The position numbers and the translations under genes are program-made. From assembly GCA_037976565.1 (NCBI GenBank), contig CP137668.1, positions 22,978,251 through 23,042,250 of the forward strand: 64,000 nt of DNA. Direction: 5' to 3'. This DNA comes from Mesocentrotus franciscanus (Eukaryota; Echinodermata; Echinoidea; Camarodonta; Strongylocentrotidae). Below the pieces are notes generated by a model. It had not been told where the DNA came from. It was given only the letters and a program-made list of their open reading frames with translations, and did not search any database. Below are positions 52,458-64,000 of this stretch, in pieces (positions within the stretch are counted from its first letter, which is position 1; each line of letters begins with the position of its first letter).

Positions 52458-52853
52458 AGTGATTTCAAGTTGGGTGTTAGTGTTAGTGTTAGTGTTTAGA
52501 GCAGTCAAGAGCTCTTAAATTGAGCTTAAAATTTGCTGATGAAATTAAGAGCCCGATAGCGATATCAATATCGATAGATTAACACTAACACCGAACTGGA
52601 AATCAACATTTGCTTAATCCCTAGGGGCTAGTGTTAGTAAATAGGACATTTGTATGTAAAATATTAACACCAGCCACAAAGGTCGGTTCAGCAGACGACA
52701 ATTTTGCAAAGTCGATAACACTAGCTACCGGAAGTTGACGATATTCAGAGGTCAAAGCCTTAACACCAGCTGATTTCCATCTCTGTGTTTAGGGCTGGTG
52801 TTAGTGTTTATTAAACACTAACACCAGCCATAAACACCCAACTTGAAATCACT
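52458..52853. mobile_element. MITE with AGTGATTTCAAG ends and 5-bp duplication
   Basis: A 396-bp element with perfect inverted ends AGTGATTTCAAGTTGGGTGT, flanked by CAATG at 52453-52457 and 52854-52858. Interior rich in GGTGTTAG and its inverse. Non-coding; superfamily not assigned. Confidence 0.85.
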
Positions 52854-53514
52854 CAATGTAAAACCACAGAATGTATTTCTATTGCCACAGTTGTGATGTG
52901 ATTTATGATTTTGCTTTGAATTTGCAAGTATACCATGTTATCTATTACTACTTGCATTTATTATTTTATCGCTTTGATGTTGAACTTATTAGAGTGACAG
53001 AAAATTGCAATGTCTGCAGAATGCAGCTTTCACTCTACGTTCTAGTGAATGTGATTTCCCTTTGAAATCACTGGTTTGTTTATCTTCTTGTCATCAACAG
53101 AGGAAGGTTACTTTCACCAAGTCTTGTGAAAAGTCATGAAGAATGAAATCATATAGAGGAAAGTTACATTGTCATGATGAATGATGCATACTACTCATTT
53201 GCAGCTGTGTACTCTCCGTCTTAAAGTGTGACAGTTTGAAGAAAGCAGTTGACATAAAAGACACTGATTCCCATTGTGTGTGATGATCTATTCTTAGTAT
53301 TGCTGAAAATTGGGAAGAAAATTGAAGGATGAAGGCAAATGTGTAGTTTCATGTTCATTTAATAGGATTTTCCAATGTGTTTTGAGCTGTAGTATTCTCA
53401 TGTCTAATGAAGAGATTAAATAATAAATTGAATTTATTAATGTCAGGGAAACTGCATAGTGAGAAGCTTTGCTGCCCATGTTTGCATTTATTTACTCTAT
53501 AGTTACGTTTGTAG

Positions 53515-53810
53515 AAGTGTCATGGTCTAGTGGATAGATCACCGGACTGTGGATCACGTGGTTTGCAGTTCAAGTCCCGACACGGCACTATTACCTGGTA
53601 GGATGCAAACATTAATGTGGTTGGATTGGCATGTGGGCGCTTGTGAAATGGCGCCTGGCCGGAATACTTCCCAGGAGCGGAGCTGGTGCGCCATCTTGTG
53701 CGGATTAGCAATTTAATCCAATGGCCAATAATTACAATGTAAAGCACTTAAACATGTAGTCTTAAGCACTATACAAATTAATGTGTCTCTTATTATTATT
53801 ATTATTGAAA
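53515..53810 (+). mobile_element. tRNA-derived SINE, second family
   Basis: tRNA-like head with box A TGGTCTAGTGGATA and box B AGTTCAAGTCCCG, and GTG at the anticodon position. A body with GGCGCCTGGCCGG follows, then a LINE-like 3' end (AAAGCAC, AAGCACTATACAAATTA) and (ATT)n. No clear flanking duplication. Confidence 0.85.
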
Positions 53811-53861
53811 TAAAGAAAATTATATGGTAACAAAGATTTTGATTCTTGAGGATACATGTAC

Positions 53862-54255
53862 CAGACCTGCCAACCAGTATGGTTTAGTCGTATTTAGTAC
53901 GATTTTTAGAAGTAAATACGACGGTATGATTTTCCTCAATAAAATACGATTTTCCAAAAACAAAAACAAAACAATTTTTTAATTAATTTTATTTTGTGTG
54001 TGTGTGCCATTTTCAATGGCAAAATGCCCATTCTGTGTTGTAAAGTATCCTACCAGCATCTCACATCGGCAATTTGGGGATGTTCATCGAACACACCAGT
54101 CATGACGAAATCATGCATATTCAACCAATGCTCCATGTAGGAACTGTAAGAGGCATTGATCCGAGTTTTTTTTTTATAATACAACTTTTGTCGGTAAAAT
54201 ACAACTTTTGGGATTAAAGAATACAGTTTTTGAACTCCAGAGGTTGGCAGGTCTG
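53862..54255. mobile_element. hAT-like MITE with CAGACCTGCCAACC ends
   Basis: A 394-bp element with perfect 14-bp inverted ends and an ATGTAC duplication (53856-53861, 54256-54261). Interior repeats of TACGATTTT and TACAACTTTTG. Non-coding. Confidence 0.85.
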
Positions 54256-54261
54256 ATGTAC

Positions 54262-57200
54262 TCTGAAGTGTGACTGCTATGCAATAAACATTTTCTAGGA
54301 CACTATTTCAAATATTCCTAAAATAAGCTTTGAATATTTTGAATTTTCATTTTACTTATTTACTACATATATAGTAAAAACTCAAGTTCTTTGCATTTTG
54401 GTAATGAATTCAGAACATGTTTCAATTCTGAGAGTAATAATTCATGATGCTGTTGCAATAACATAACACTTTGGAATCAAATGTGAAATTCACAAACATG
54501 TAGCTACATTTTTAATTACATGTATGTATGAGATCATGTTATGAACACAGCCATTTTTGGGCCTTTATTAGTAAATAGGTGAAATACCTCAACTTTCAAT
54601 GTTTAATTAAAATTATTGTCATGTGTGTGTGGACTTACTTCAAAAATATTATACCTTTTACATTTAGAATGGCTAAATATAAATACACTAATAATTTTCC
54701 AATTATACATGTAGATCAAGTGTCAGATATTTCTCACAAGAAGCACATTCATATAAATGTAAGTTGGATACTAGATCATTATGAATTTAAGGAAGCCAGC
54801 ATTTGATAGAAACTGTCTTGTAGTCAATCTTGAAGGACATGTAAAGATTTGAAATAAAAAATCTGAAACGAAAGCAATATACAACATGAAAGAAAAATTC
54901 CCCATGAGCCAGGCAATATAAATTTATGAATAGTTTTTATTATCAGACTAAAATACATTTAAGCTTGATATTGCTAAATTATTAACACATAGTATACGTG
55001 TGCACATAAATATGATTAGTGTTTGTCCATCAAACTGGTTGATATTATGAAAGATTAAAGCTATTATAATTATAAAAATGAAGGACTTAAGTAACACAGG
55101 GCAATGGAGAGGAAAAGGGATAAGAGAAGGAACAAGATCTAAAAAGGAGAGGTACAAGGAGGCTGGCCAGAGAGGGGATAATGAGAGGATATGAAAGAGG
55201 TAGAAAAGGAGAGAGGGAAACAAAGGAGGGGAAAAAAGGAGAGAGGGAGGAGAGAGAGAGAGAGGGAGAGAGAGCAGGAGGTGGGCAGGGCACTACTCGC
55301 CATTAACTTCAAGGATGCCAATTGATTGCAAGTTGATTTCTTGTTGATAAACAATATATTTCCCCCCAAAAAAAAAAAGAGACAACTTCTACTAAAATAT
55401 TCTTTCTTTACTTTTGTCTAGGATTTTGATATTACAAGTGTAGGATCATTAAACATACAAATTGAATATCCACAATGCCATCACAAGCTCACAAGCAATA
55501 AACATACCATGATTACATCAATCAAATCATTTGACCATGTCATATATGTACACAGCATTATGAACTACAATCGTACAGAATGCTGCAGAGCCAAACAGAT
55601 CCAGATTATTTTAAGTTGTGTACCCTTTGTAAGACCCCTGTAACTGTCTAGTCATAAACATGAAGAAAAGAATATGGTTTGAAGTCCTGTTCATGAAAAA
55701 TGAAAAGAATGTGCTTTCTCTCTTTAACTGACAAAGAATCAATGCTTGATATTCTTAGAAGATTCAGATTTTTCGAAAACAATATAAAATGTGCATATGT
55801 AACAATCCAGATTATAATCATTTTCCAACAGTTATCTATTTTTTGTAACAATATCTGTGTCCTGTTGCTTCAAAATATCAACGATCTCCATCTTGTAAAA
55901 AATATTGAAGAGTCTTTTCTTCCTTCAGATAGTGCCATGGGCAAAACGACGGCTTCAATCAAAAGACAACAAAATCAAACTGGTCTTGACTGAAATGATA
56001 ATCATGTGGAGCTTTAAATCTTTTCTGAGGTCAACTTACAGTGAATACTTGAGTTGAAGGTAACTAGTTTTCTTACAAAGCCATACATAATAACTGCACA
56101 CCATCTATAACTCTGTATGAGTGGAATTTTTAAGACAATTAATGATACACTGTATACTACACTTAACTTACATATTACAGCTCTACAACTTAAAAACATA
56201 TATCACATCAATTATTGGAATAAGCTTACCGGTAATACAAATATGAACAGCGTGAATTTCAATATTTACAATTCCTTTCACCTTTAAAAATCATTTTTAA
56301 TGTTCAGTCTTCTACTTTTCATGCGTATACATGTCAAATCTTTGCTGTTTTACCAATTTCTGCATATCTATAGATTGCCTTGTGTTCATATCAATAAAAA
56401 TGCATTACATAATCCATTCTTCATATGCATGTCACTTCATAAGCTTTATATTTGAAATTTCTAACATGCAAATATATTTGATCACATAGTTGACACATCG
56501 ATAGTGCTACGTGTAAATTTCTACTTGCCATGAAGCTTATCTGTTGGAGTGTGTTGGAGTGTGTTTTATTTCATTTACCAAGCCACAAGAACATCAAAGA
56601 TTCAACAATGCACTTTTAATAATCACCATGCAGACTACTGTCATGACTGAGACTACATCTAATTGTATATGGTGTATACATACATACATGTACCAGCATG
56701 ACACTAACTGCATTAGGTTTGTTATTGATTCACAATCCAGCATTTCTTGATGATAATACGTTATGATCTCAAGTTGCACATTTATGTGAAGCCTCTTGAA
56801 GTTTATCGTAATTCTGAATTTGAAGGAAAAAAACAAGTTTATTGGGATACACAGCAAGAATCTGATTACTAAAGTTAAGATCACACTTACACTGAAAAAT
56901 AATCCTTTTCATAATGCAATTTACAATGCAATTATATAATACCAATAAACACTTACATAATATTTCTTATTTAACACGTTTATTCAATAATATATCAGTT
57001 TGATTAATCCACCTAAATTGACACATGACCACTGTCTATATAAATAGCCAACTGACATTTAAGCCTTAGTTTGTGATTAATCTGGATATCTATGTTTATT
57101 GTTTTAAAATTATTTTACTCCTTTTAGTTGTTTAGATTGTTATTAACTGGTTACTCTGAAAATAAAAATATACACGATTTAATTTCATAGTTAAGTTAAT

Positions 57201-57329
57201 AAACATAGCTGATGTGCCTCTATCAGCAATTGACTGGGATCATATTTAGCAAATTTCTTGTGGCTTTTGAAGATTTCACTGCACTCTTTAAGATGCCATC
57301 CCAGCAAACCTCGGCATTCGACTCGGCAT
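54262..57329. other. Intergenic between UQCC2 and SERINC
   Basis: Contains a purine tract at about 55190-55280. Possible SERINC polyadenylation signals on the minus strand are AATAAA at 57095-57100 and near 56980. No gene recognised. Confidence 0.5.
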
Positions 57330-57471
57330 CTAGCTGAATTCTCTATCACTCAGAATGATGGGCGCAATGAGGGTCCAGACATAGAGGGCGACACACACCC
57401 AGCTGGAGGATATCTTGACCCACATGGCTCCACTGTTGGCGGCCAGTGAATCAAAGTTGGATCCTGCTGGC
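57330..57471 (-). CDS. SERINC: SERINC terminal exon
   Basis: Encodes [19 protein letters not shown] and [11 protein letters not shown], then TAG 57330-57332. Acceptor ACCTATAG. Confidence 0.96.
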
Positions 57472-60400
57472 CTATAGGTTGATATAAGCAGAGTAGAAAA
57501 CATGTTAGAAATAGCTTTGATTCAAGGTTCAAAGTAATGTACAGTCTTGGTAATGGTCAGAGGCCTGGGACTATAGTAGATTTCCTTGACTCTAACATTG
57601 TGATACACCTACATGTATGAAGTATGAAGACAACCACTATTAAAAGGAAAGTTTACCATGAAAACCCTGCAAATTGGAGAAATGACATTCATAATGTTTG
57701 GATTTTAGGATTAACCTGTTACCAATAAAGGTTACTTTTCGTTTCACTGAAATTGTTTCAATCCTAGAAAAGTTCTGTTCATCTTAACGGATCTCAGAAT
57801 AATGAAAAACATGGAATTCCAAATGGAGAACAGGGAAATGTACCGTTACGTGAATCTAAACTTTGACAAACTAGTCATTATGGTACTCATTTGCTACTTT
57901 TCAATTTCAACCTTTAAAGAATTCACAAATTTCATGCTTCTCTTAATTGTCTGCATTCCTCGAAAAGAAGAGTACTGGTAGACCTGTAGATATGTGCACA
58001 TTTTTAAAAATAAAAGCTACATTGTTGATGTGAATATTATGCAATCCAGTGCATAAACAATAATAAATAAAATTATTAAAAATCTGTCAATTACAAAAAG
58101 AACATTGACATGGTGATTTTTCTTTTGTTTTATAAACACAGACTGAACATTATTTTTCTGATGACTATGACATATCCTTTGTGATACCGGTACTCCGTTT
58201 GAATGAAGCTCATGCCAAGTGTATTAAAAGCAGACTGAAGGCAAAACACATTTGTGCATTTATGCATTTTTTGTGCATTTGTGCTGAGAATAAATAACAT
58301 ATTCAAATGATATCATAAATAAAGATGTTAATTTGATAATCATTATAATGCACTGTATCTTTCATCACTATCATAATTAAATACATGTAGTATGAACAAA
58401 TAAATAAATAAAAACAAAATTTCAGGAAGGTATGACATTATAAAGCTTAAAGGGATGGGTAAGGAAATTGGTAAGGATACTGATGTCAGAAAACAGTTTG
58501 TGAATATATGATAGAAGGGGTAACTCTAGAAAGAAAGTTGGACAACTTTTCTACACATGAATGCAGATGTACAGTGTACATGTACATGACATCTTGTAGA
58601 ATCACTTTCATCTTTATCATCTTATGACTTGATACTATGAGGATGAGTAGTTTGTAGAAAGAAGTTTTCATAGTTCTCTAACGAACAAACACTATTTCTA
58701 ATGCAGATTCTCCCATCCCTTTTATAAACACTTTTTCAAGTTATCTTCATGAGTAAAAAGCTTAGTGCTTTTTCTTCTAATTTATGATCAAGCAATCATT
58801 ATCTCAATCACTTGGGGTAATACATTTAAAATATAATGTTAACAGATGATTTGCTAGGGACCAGTGCAAAGTTTGTAAACTTAATTTTGTTTAAATAGTA
58901 GCTAGATACACTAACAAATAAATCATGCAGGCTTTTGAGAGGTCAATGTATGAAATAAAAAGGAAATGAAAATCTAACATGCAAATTACAATTTCAATGT
59001 TTTCAAAACGGCCTGCCCCTCCCTTATACTAATATTTTTAATGTACTTGATAAGAACATTTCAACATATCAGATAATGAAATATAATTGACATTGGGATG
59101 GTTGTCACATTTTTTATATTACCCCAAAAATGCTTGCTTTAAAGATACAATGTCCCTTTTCAGCCAACATCAAATTATGTAGAACTTTGCAGGAATTATC
59201 AATATGTCATATATGTCCTATCTGTGAAATTTAAACGTTAGCAGTGTCCTAATATTCAAATTATGCAAGAAAACCTGTTTACTTGCTAGACTTCACTGTT
59301 AAACACTATTGAGTGTCTGACTGGCTTTTTTTCATCTTTGGTAATAACATACATAAAATGAGCCGTAAAGGGTACATGAGTATTTGTCCACATCAATAAT
59401 CCACTTCTTGTAATGGCCAAAATTAAACTGATTGAATCTTTGCGCAGCATAAAACGTACGACCATTCGGTACAATGGTCTGAAAAATCAGACTATTACTT
59501 ACTGGCTCTATAGCTCCTAAGTCGATTTGACAACTAATAGTCGTTATTTTCCCACTTAAAGACATTTTCAAGCCCCCCTTTTTTTAGTGAAGTTCTAAAT
59601 TAGTATTGTCTTTCAAATGCCGTTGGAATTTAACCTTTTCATTTTTTGGCCTGCAAATGGGACATAGTACCTTTAAGGAAATGTGGGTCATATGGTAATG
59701 GTATGTGGTTGAATCTTTGCGCATTTTACATGCAAGCTGATGGAGATGATAGATTGCTTTGCTCAGCATGTCGGCTATAATGTTGCAGTCAAGAGATGAC
59801 TGGCTCTGAGCTGCAGTTAGCTTACTTCACAACAAATTATCGTTTGAAAAGAAGGGCATGAAATAAATTGTACAGAGAAAAGGAAGACTGAAAGAAAGGC
59901 GATGGCAAAAAGCTATAATCTGGTCAAATTTTGACAGCTGGCCATTTAGGAAAGAAACAGGTTTTTAAGATCTCATTGCAGCATTTTTTTACTTGAAATA
60001 AATATTTTTTAGCTGGTTTCAAATAAAAAGAAATATATATAACTTCAGATCCGATGGAATAATATTTTTGGGGGGTCAAGGTTCAATCAATGCAATCATT
60101 CTAATCTGCATGCACTGCGTACCTGTTAATGGAGGGGCCCTTGTTGTACAAGCTGATGATGTAACCAATAACCACATGGATTTTTAGTAGGGAATGTTTC
60201 TTCCATACATGCAATACACCTGTATTGCTCTACTGACAGGGTATCTTATTCAAATGTTACTAATAATTAAATTCATTTGTTGTGGCATACACCCATCCAT
60301 TGGTTGTTGCTATAGATATGCGACAAACTGAAAACAGTGATATTTTCTACAAAATTGGCTAAATATAAACAAAACATAATGGATATCACAAGGGCTTTCA

Positions 60401-62889
60401 CTATCGTGGTTGCCTTTTGCTACCATTAACCAACAAATACAATGAAGGATTGGTTTTCTAATGGAATTTATAATAATACTCTTATTAAGAACTAAGAAGT
60501 TGCACAGCTAGATACTACTAAGTGAATAAAACTATTGAAGTAGCACAGCTAGAGACTACTTATTAAAGTGAATAAAACTATTCAAGTAGCACAGCTAGAG
60601 ACTACTTATTAAAGTGAATAAAACTATTGAAGTAGCACAGCTAGATACTACTTATTAAAGTGAATAAAACTATTGAAGTAGCACAGCTAGAGACTACTTA
60701 TTAAAGTGAATAAAACTATTGAAGTAGCACAGCTAGAGACTACTTATTAAAGTGAATAAAACTATTGAAGTACCACAGCTAGAGACTACTATTAAAGTGA
60801 ATAAAATTATTGATCTGCATATGGATGAGCACTTTCATGAAATAGTCTGAGAGTAATCTTGCAATGAAATGAAAGAATTAATACACATGAAATAGCTTGT
60901 GACAATGAGATGATTTATACCTAAATACTGTTAAATTGGTAATGAGACTAGTTTTTCACAATGCATCAGAATAAAATATTCACAGTTCTTAAAATCCTTT
61001 TCTGAGCCCCTAGTTTTATAAACAGTAAACACTAAATACTTATTAAACAACCAAAGTGTTTGGGGTTCAAGTCCTTGTTCAGATATGACATGGCTAAACC
61101 AAACAGTTTTCTTTATGATGATGTAAAGTGTAATACATTTCACGATTCCTATCTTATAACACAGAGCCGAGTGAATACACGCACAACCTTTGTTGAGCGC
61201 AGTTGTCATTCATTTACATGTGGAAAAAACGCAGCAGCTTTTTTTTGTGGAGGTTTACCGCGTCATATCTCGACGACCCTAAATAATTCATTTTCTTTAT
61301 AGATTTGGATTCAAATATTATTCACTGGAAACAAGGTTCAGATAATTGACCTGCTTTTACTTTTTTTACTTCATAATTTTGAATAAAATATCCCAATATG
61401 AGTTCTCATTCCCATGTTCACCAAAGTTTGGCTCACAGGTATAACCATTTTGATCAGCTTGAGCAAACCACACTATGGAGTGGTCACCCTTCCTTCTCTG
61501 TGTACTCACAGGTGGTCGCATATATAACACATAACCCTATGAAGAAATCTCTACTTCTTGTCAAACAACACTTTAACCTCTGAATTCAATGCCAACGGTG
61601 AAATTTGTATTTGAGTTGTATAGTAATAAAGTGAGAGCGATAAATATAAAGAAAATAGTGCGGTCAAAATAAAAAAAACTGCAATCAATCAATCCCACTC
61701 ACTGTGGGATCGATTTACTGCAGCTTTTAAAAAATTAGTATGGGACCGATCTATTGCAGCTTTTTTTTATTTGACAGCACCATTTACAAAATAAATTGGT
61801 AACAATTTACATGTAATGTTTGTACACCATTTATTTCTTCACAGGGTAATGTGTTATACGCGACCGCGTGTGAGTTTACAGAGTGACCTTGGAGGAAGGG
61901 GAGGAGCATCACACGGATGGAGAAGCATGAACACTCATTAGTGTGGTTTGCTCAAGCTGTTCAGAGTAAGCTCATGGAAAGGTTTTGGAAGGAAAGAGAC
62001 TTACTGGAACCAGCTGGTGAGGGTCATCATCATGTAGAATGCAGCAAGCATGAGCATGATGTGAAAGAAGGTGTAACTATAGGAAACAGTGTCCTCCTCA
62101 TTATCATACACCTCCTGGCCCCATTTCTCTGTATCTCCATCAGCAGGCTTGGAGTCACCTGGAAGAGAGGGGAATGGGTGGATGGGTGGGGTTGGAAGAA
62201 CAGGTTAATATGACCCTCAGAATTAATCTGATAACTGCATTTATTTATCTCTGTCAGGCCTCCAAACCAACTCCAAATCCACCAATTCTTGGCCATTTGG
62301 TGATTGCAATATTACTTGTATCATTAGTCTATTGTGGATCTAGGCCCTCTTTTATAAAATTGTTATCAATAACAAATGCTAAACTTTTATGACAAATTTG
62401 CTCTCAGTTAATCAAATGTCATGATTTCAGTAGCTTATAACAGTTACTGTAACTTGTCATGATGTGATGAGGGTATGAAGTTGATAGTCAAAGAACTTAG
62501 ATCAGACAAATATCTGGGAAAATCTTATTTTCAATGTTAATTACATAATGTCCAATGTTCCTTAATACTTGGTTACATATATGGGACAGACAGTGACCAA
62601 TAATCCAATTCTTTTCAAATCAAAGTTTACCATTCAACTCTGTTCAAATTACATATATATATATGTATGTAGCTGCTAAAATGTTGTTTCCACTTGTGTT
62701 TTTACAGTAAAACTGTGAAGAGAGTTTGCAATGCAGGAATGACAATCCCCACATGTTTGCACATTTTCAACCTTTCAAATCATTGCAAACACATCATTAC
62801 AGACAAATAATCTTGTTTGTTACCATGGTAACAAAATATCTACACAAATACTCACCACTGCTTGAATTGGTTGAACCAAGCAGAGTTTT
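57330..62889 (-). CDS. SERINC: Serine incorporator (SERINC), C-terminal part, 3 exons (5' end off window)
   Basis: Exons 62889-62856, 62158-62005 and 57471-57330 join in phase to 109 codons plus TAG. The sequence runs from a serine-rich loop ([14 protein letters not shown]) through [20 protein letters not shown] and MMMTLTSWF to [19 protein letters not shown] and [11 protein letters not shown]. This is the family's invariant C-terminus (SYSYxFFHxM, MTLTx[12 protein letters not shown], YxWTLxAP). SERINC proteins are multi-pass membrane proteins of the Golgi, endosome and plasma membrane, linked to phospholipid handling. Residues before the serine-rich loop lie outside the window. Which vertebrate paralogue it matches cannot be decided from this part. 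Confidence 0.96.
57472..60490. other. SERINC intron, part 1
   Basis: AT-rich, no coding exon or structured element recognised. Confidence 0.5.
60493..60810 (+). repeat. 46-bp tandem repeat, ~6-7 copies, in SERINC intron
   Basis: Units of 46 bp contain AGCACAGCTAGAGACTACTT and AAAGTGAATAAAACTATTGA, with few substitutions. The first and last units are slightly shortened. Confidence 0.95.
60811..62004. other. SERINC intron, part 2
   Basis: Near 61680-61765 a short sequence GTGGGATCGATTTACTGCAG is repeated imperfectly. No gene recognised. Confidence 0.5.
62005..62158 (-). CDS. SERINC: SERINC penultimate exon
   Basis: Encodes [20 protein letters not shown] and MMMTLTSWF. Acceptor CTCTTCCAG, donor GTAAGT; phase 1 in, 2 out. 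Confidence 0.96.
62159..62855. other. SERINC intron, nothing recognised
   Basis: No exon or mobile element seen between the microexon and the penultimate exon. Confidence 0.5.
62856..62889 (-). CDS. SERINC: SERINC 34-nt microexon
   Basis: Encodes [11 protein letters not shown] plus one base. Acceptor TGTCAACAG, donor GTGAGT. Its phase fits only this frame and it matches the KTLLG-serine-rich loop of SERINC proteins. Confidence 0.85.
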
Positions 62890-64000
62890 CTGTTGACAGA
62901 AAGAAGAAAAATGTCAAGTGGTTACATAAATATAACAATGTTATTCTCATCTGCCTTTTCAAACACTTCATTGATACTATGTATACCGGTACTAATTATC
63001 TACTGAAATCATGTAATCTAAGAACGAATTGGATGCACGAAAACATGCATGTCTATTCACAGGAGCGGCAGACACTCATAACTCTTTAGCAACATGTTCT
63101 AAACAGATGTAAGGGGGTAAACATGGCAAATCACCAGTTGATTGTAATACATGTAGATTCATATGTGTACATGTCGCAAACTCTACATGGGCAGGTATGC
63201 AATAAAATGTAATAGCCATAATCACCACTGTTTTTTGCATAAAATTAATGGTGTAGCAGGTTAAATTTGATAGGGTTTGGTATACAGATACACAGAACGA
63301 GGCATGGCAATCTATAGAAATCATTGCAAAATTATCTTCAGCTCTTTACAAAGATCTGAAAAACTGGATAAAAAGTAATATAAGTACACAAAGTTTTTTA
63401 TTTATAAACACAGGTACACCATGAATGAAAAGCTTTGCAAACACTTGACTGGATGAGCATCACATACTGAAACTTCAATGAAAGAAGAAAAGGGGTAATG
63501 TACAATGATATTAAAAGAGGTACACATACACCAATTTAATCCAAACACTGACCATAAATTTCTAATCAAACATTCTTTCAAGGAAACCCAACAAACATGC
63601 CCATTAAAATCCACTCGACCTAGTAATTTTCCTCAAGATATCAACAGTTTAATATTTGCATGTGCTGACTTGTACCCAAATAATTAATCTGAAATGGATA
63701 ACTAATATTTGCTATATGTACAATGTACATAAATAATGCACTTAAACCATGGACTTTTGGCAAAGCTCTTTTGCTGAGCAAATAAAATATATTTTCACTT
63801 TATAATATGTGACCATGAATATATTGTATATAGACCTCTTGTAGGACTAAACAACTTAGTTCTTCACTTTATCAAACTGAATAAGATTGGTAAACTACTC
63901 TGAGAAAGATAATTGTATTCATTAGAAGTTAGTCAAAGGAGAAGAGAGCAAGATATTGATAGTTAAGATAGAAGTATCTTTATTTGAGAGTTCAAAGCCG
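62890..64000. other. SERINC intron continuing off the right edge
   Basis: I found no further SERINC exon on the minus strand here. The upstream coding exons must lie beyond 64000. Confidence 0.5.

Noticed and set aside
53517..53590. Possible tRNA-His gene (GTG anticodon position)
   Set aside because: It is the head of a longer SINE ending in (ATT)n; no terminator or proper 3' end follows the tRNA-like part.

Overview
This is animal nuclear DNA: AT-rich, intron-rich and dense in transposons. Five protein-coding genes can be rebuilt exon by exon, with GT/AG splice sites and reading phases that agree at every junction. Gene content (a TRPC channel, a P-loop sulfotransferase-like protein, SLC18B1, UQCC2, SERINC), tRNA-derived SINEs and many short hAT elements suggest a marine invertebrate deuterostome, most likely an echinoderm. 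That placement is inference; nothing here names the species.

Layout. (1) 59-4568, plus strand: last five exons of an SLC18B1-like major facilitator transporter whose 5' part lies off the left edge. (2) 4569-13411: intergenic, with two copies of one hAT MITE family, several other inverted-repeat elements, a decayed LINE and purine microsatellites. (3) 13412-29809, minus strand: a TRPC cation channel with 12 coding exons and exactly 900 codons before the stop. Its introns hold a satellite-filled inverted-repeat element, a 5'-truncated LINE, a long palindrome and trinucleotide arrays. (4) 29810-34609: intergenic, with one MITE and retroelement debris. (5) 34610-43636, minus strand: a three-exon, 307-residue P-loop sulfotransferase-like gene. 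Both introns are mostly transposon: a 4.8-kb nested structure in intron 2 and a hAT-in-hAT nest in intron 1. (6) 43637-47804: intergenic, with another hAT-in-hAT nest and a degenerate minisatellite. (7) 47805-51664, plus strand: complete UQCC2 in four exons (126 residues), with a SINE in intron 1 flanked by a perfect 24-bp duplication. (8) 51665-57329: intergenic, with three mobile elements whose structure can be read. (9) 57330-62889, minus strand: last three exons of a serine incorporator (SERINC), continuing off the right edge.

The genes look like independent metazoan genes; nothing suggests an operon or a shared pathway. SLC18B1, TRPC and SERINC are membrane proteins, UQCC2 is a mitochondrial complex III assembly factor, and the sulfotransferase-like protein is probably a soluble or Golgi-type P-loop enzyme.

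The most unusual content is the nested transposon architecture. At 35525-40062 a 4.5-kb non-coding element with inverted arms of about 1.1 kb, built of tandem repeats, sits inside a hAT MITE that has a perfect 8-bp target duplication. The same MITE family occurs twice more in the window with perfect 8-bp duplications. A second inner family occurs twice, each time inside a different outer hAT and each time carrying the same roughly 94-bp GC-rich tandem array.
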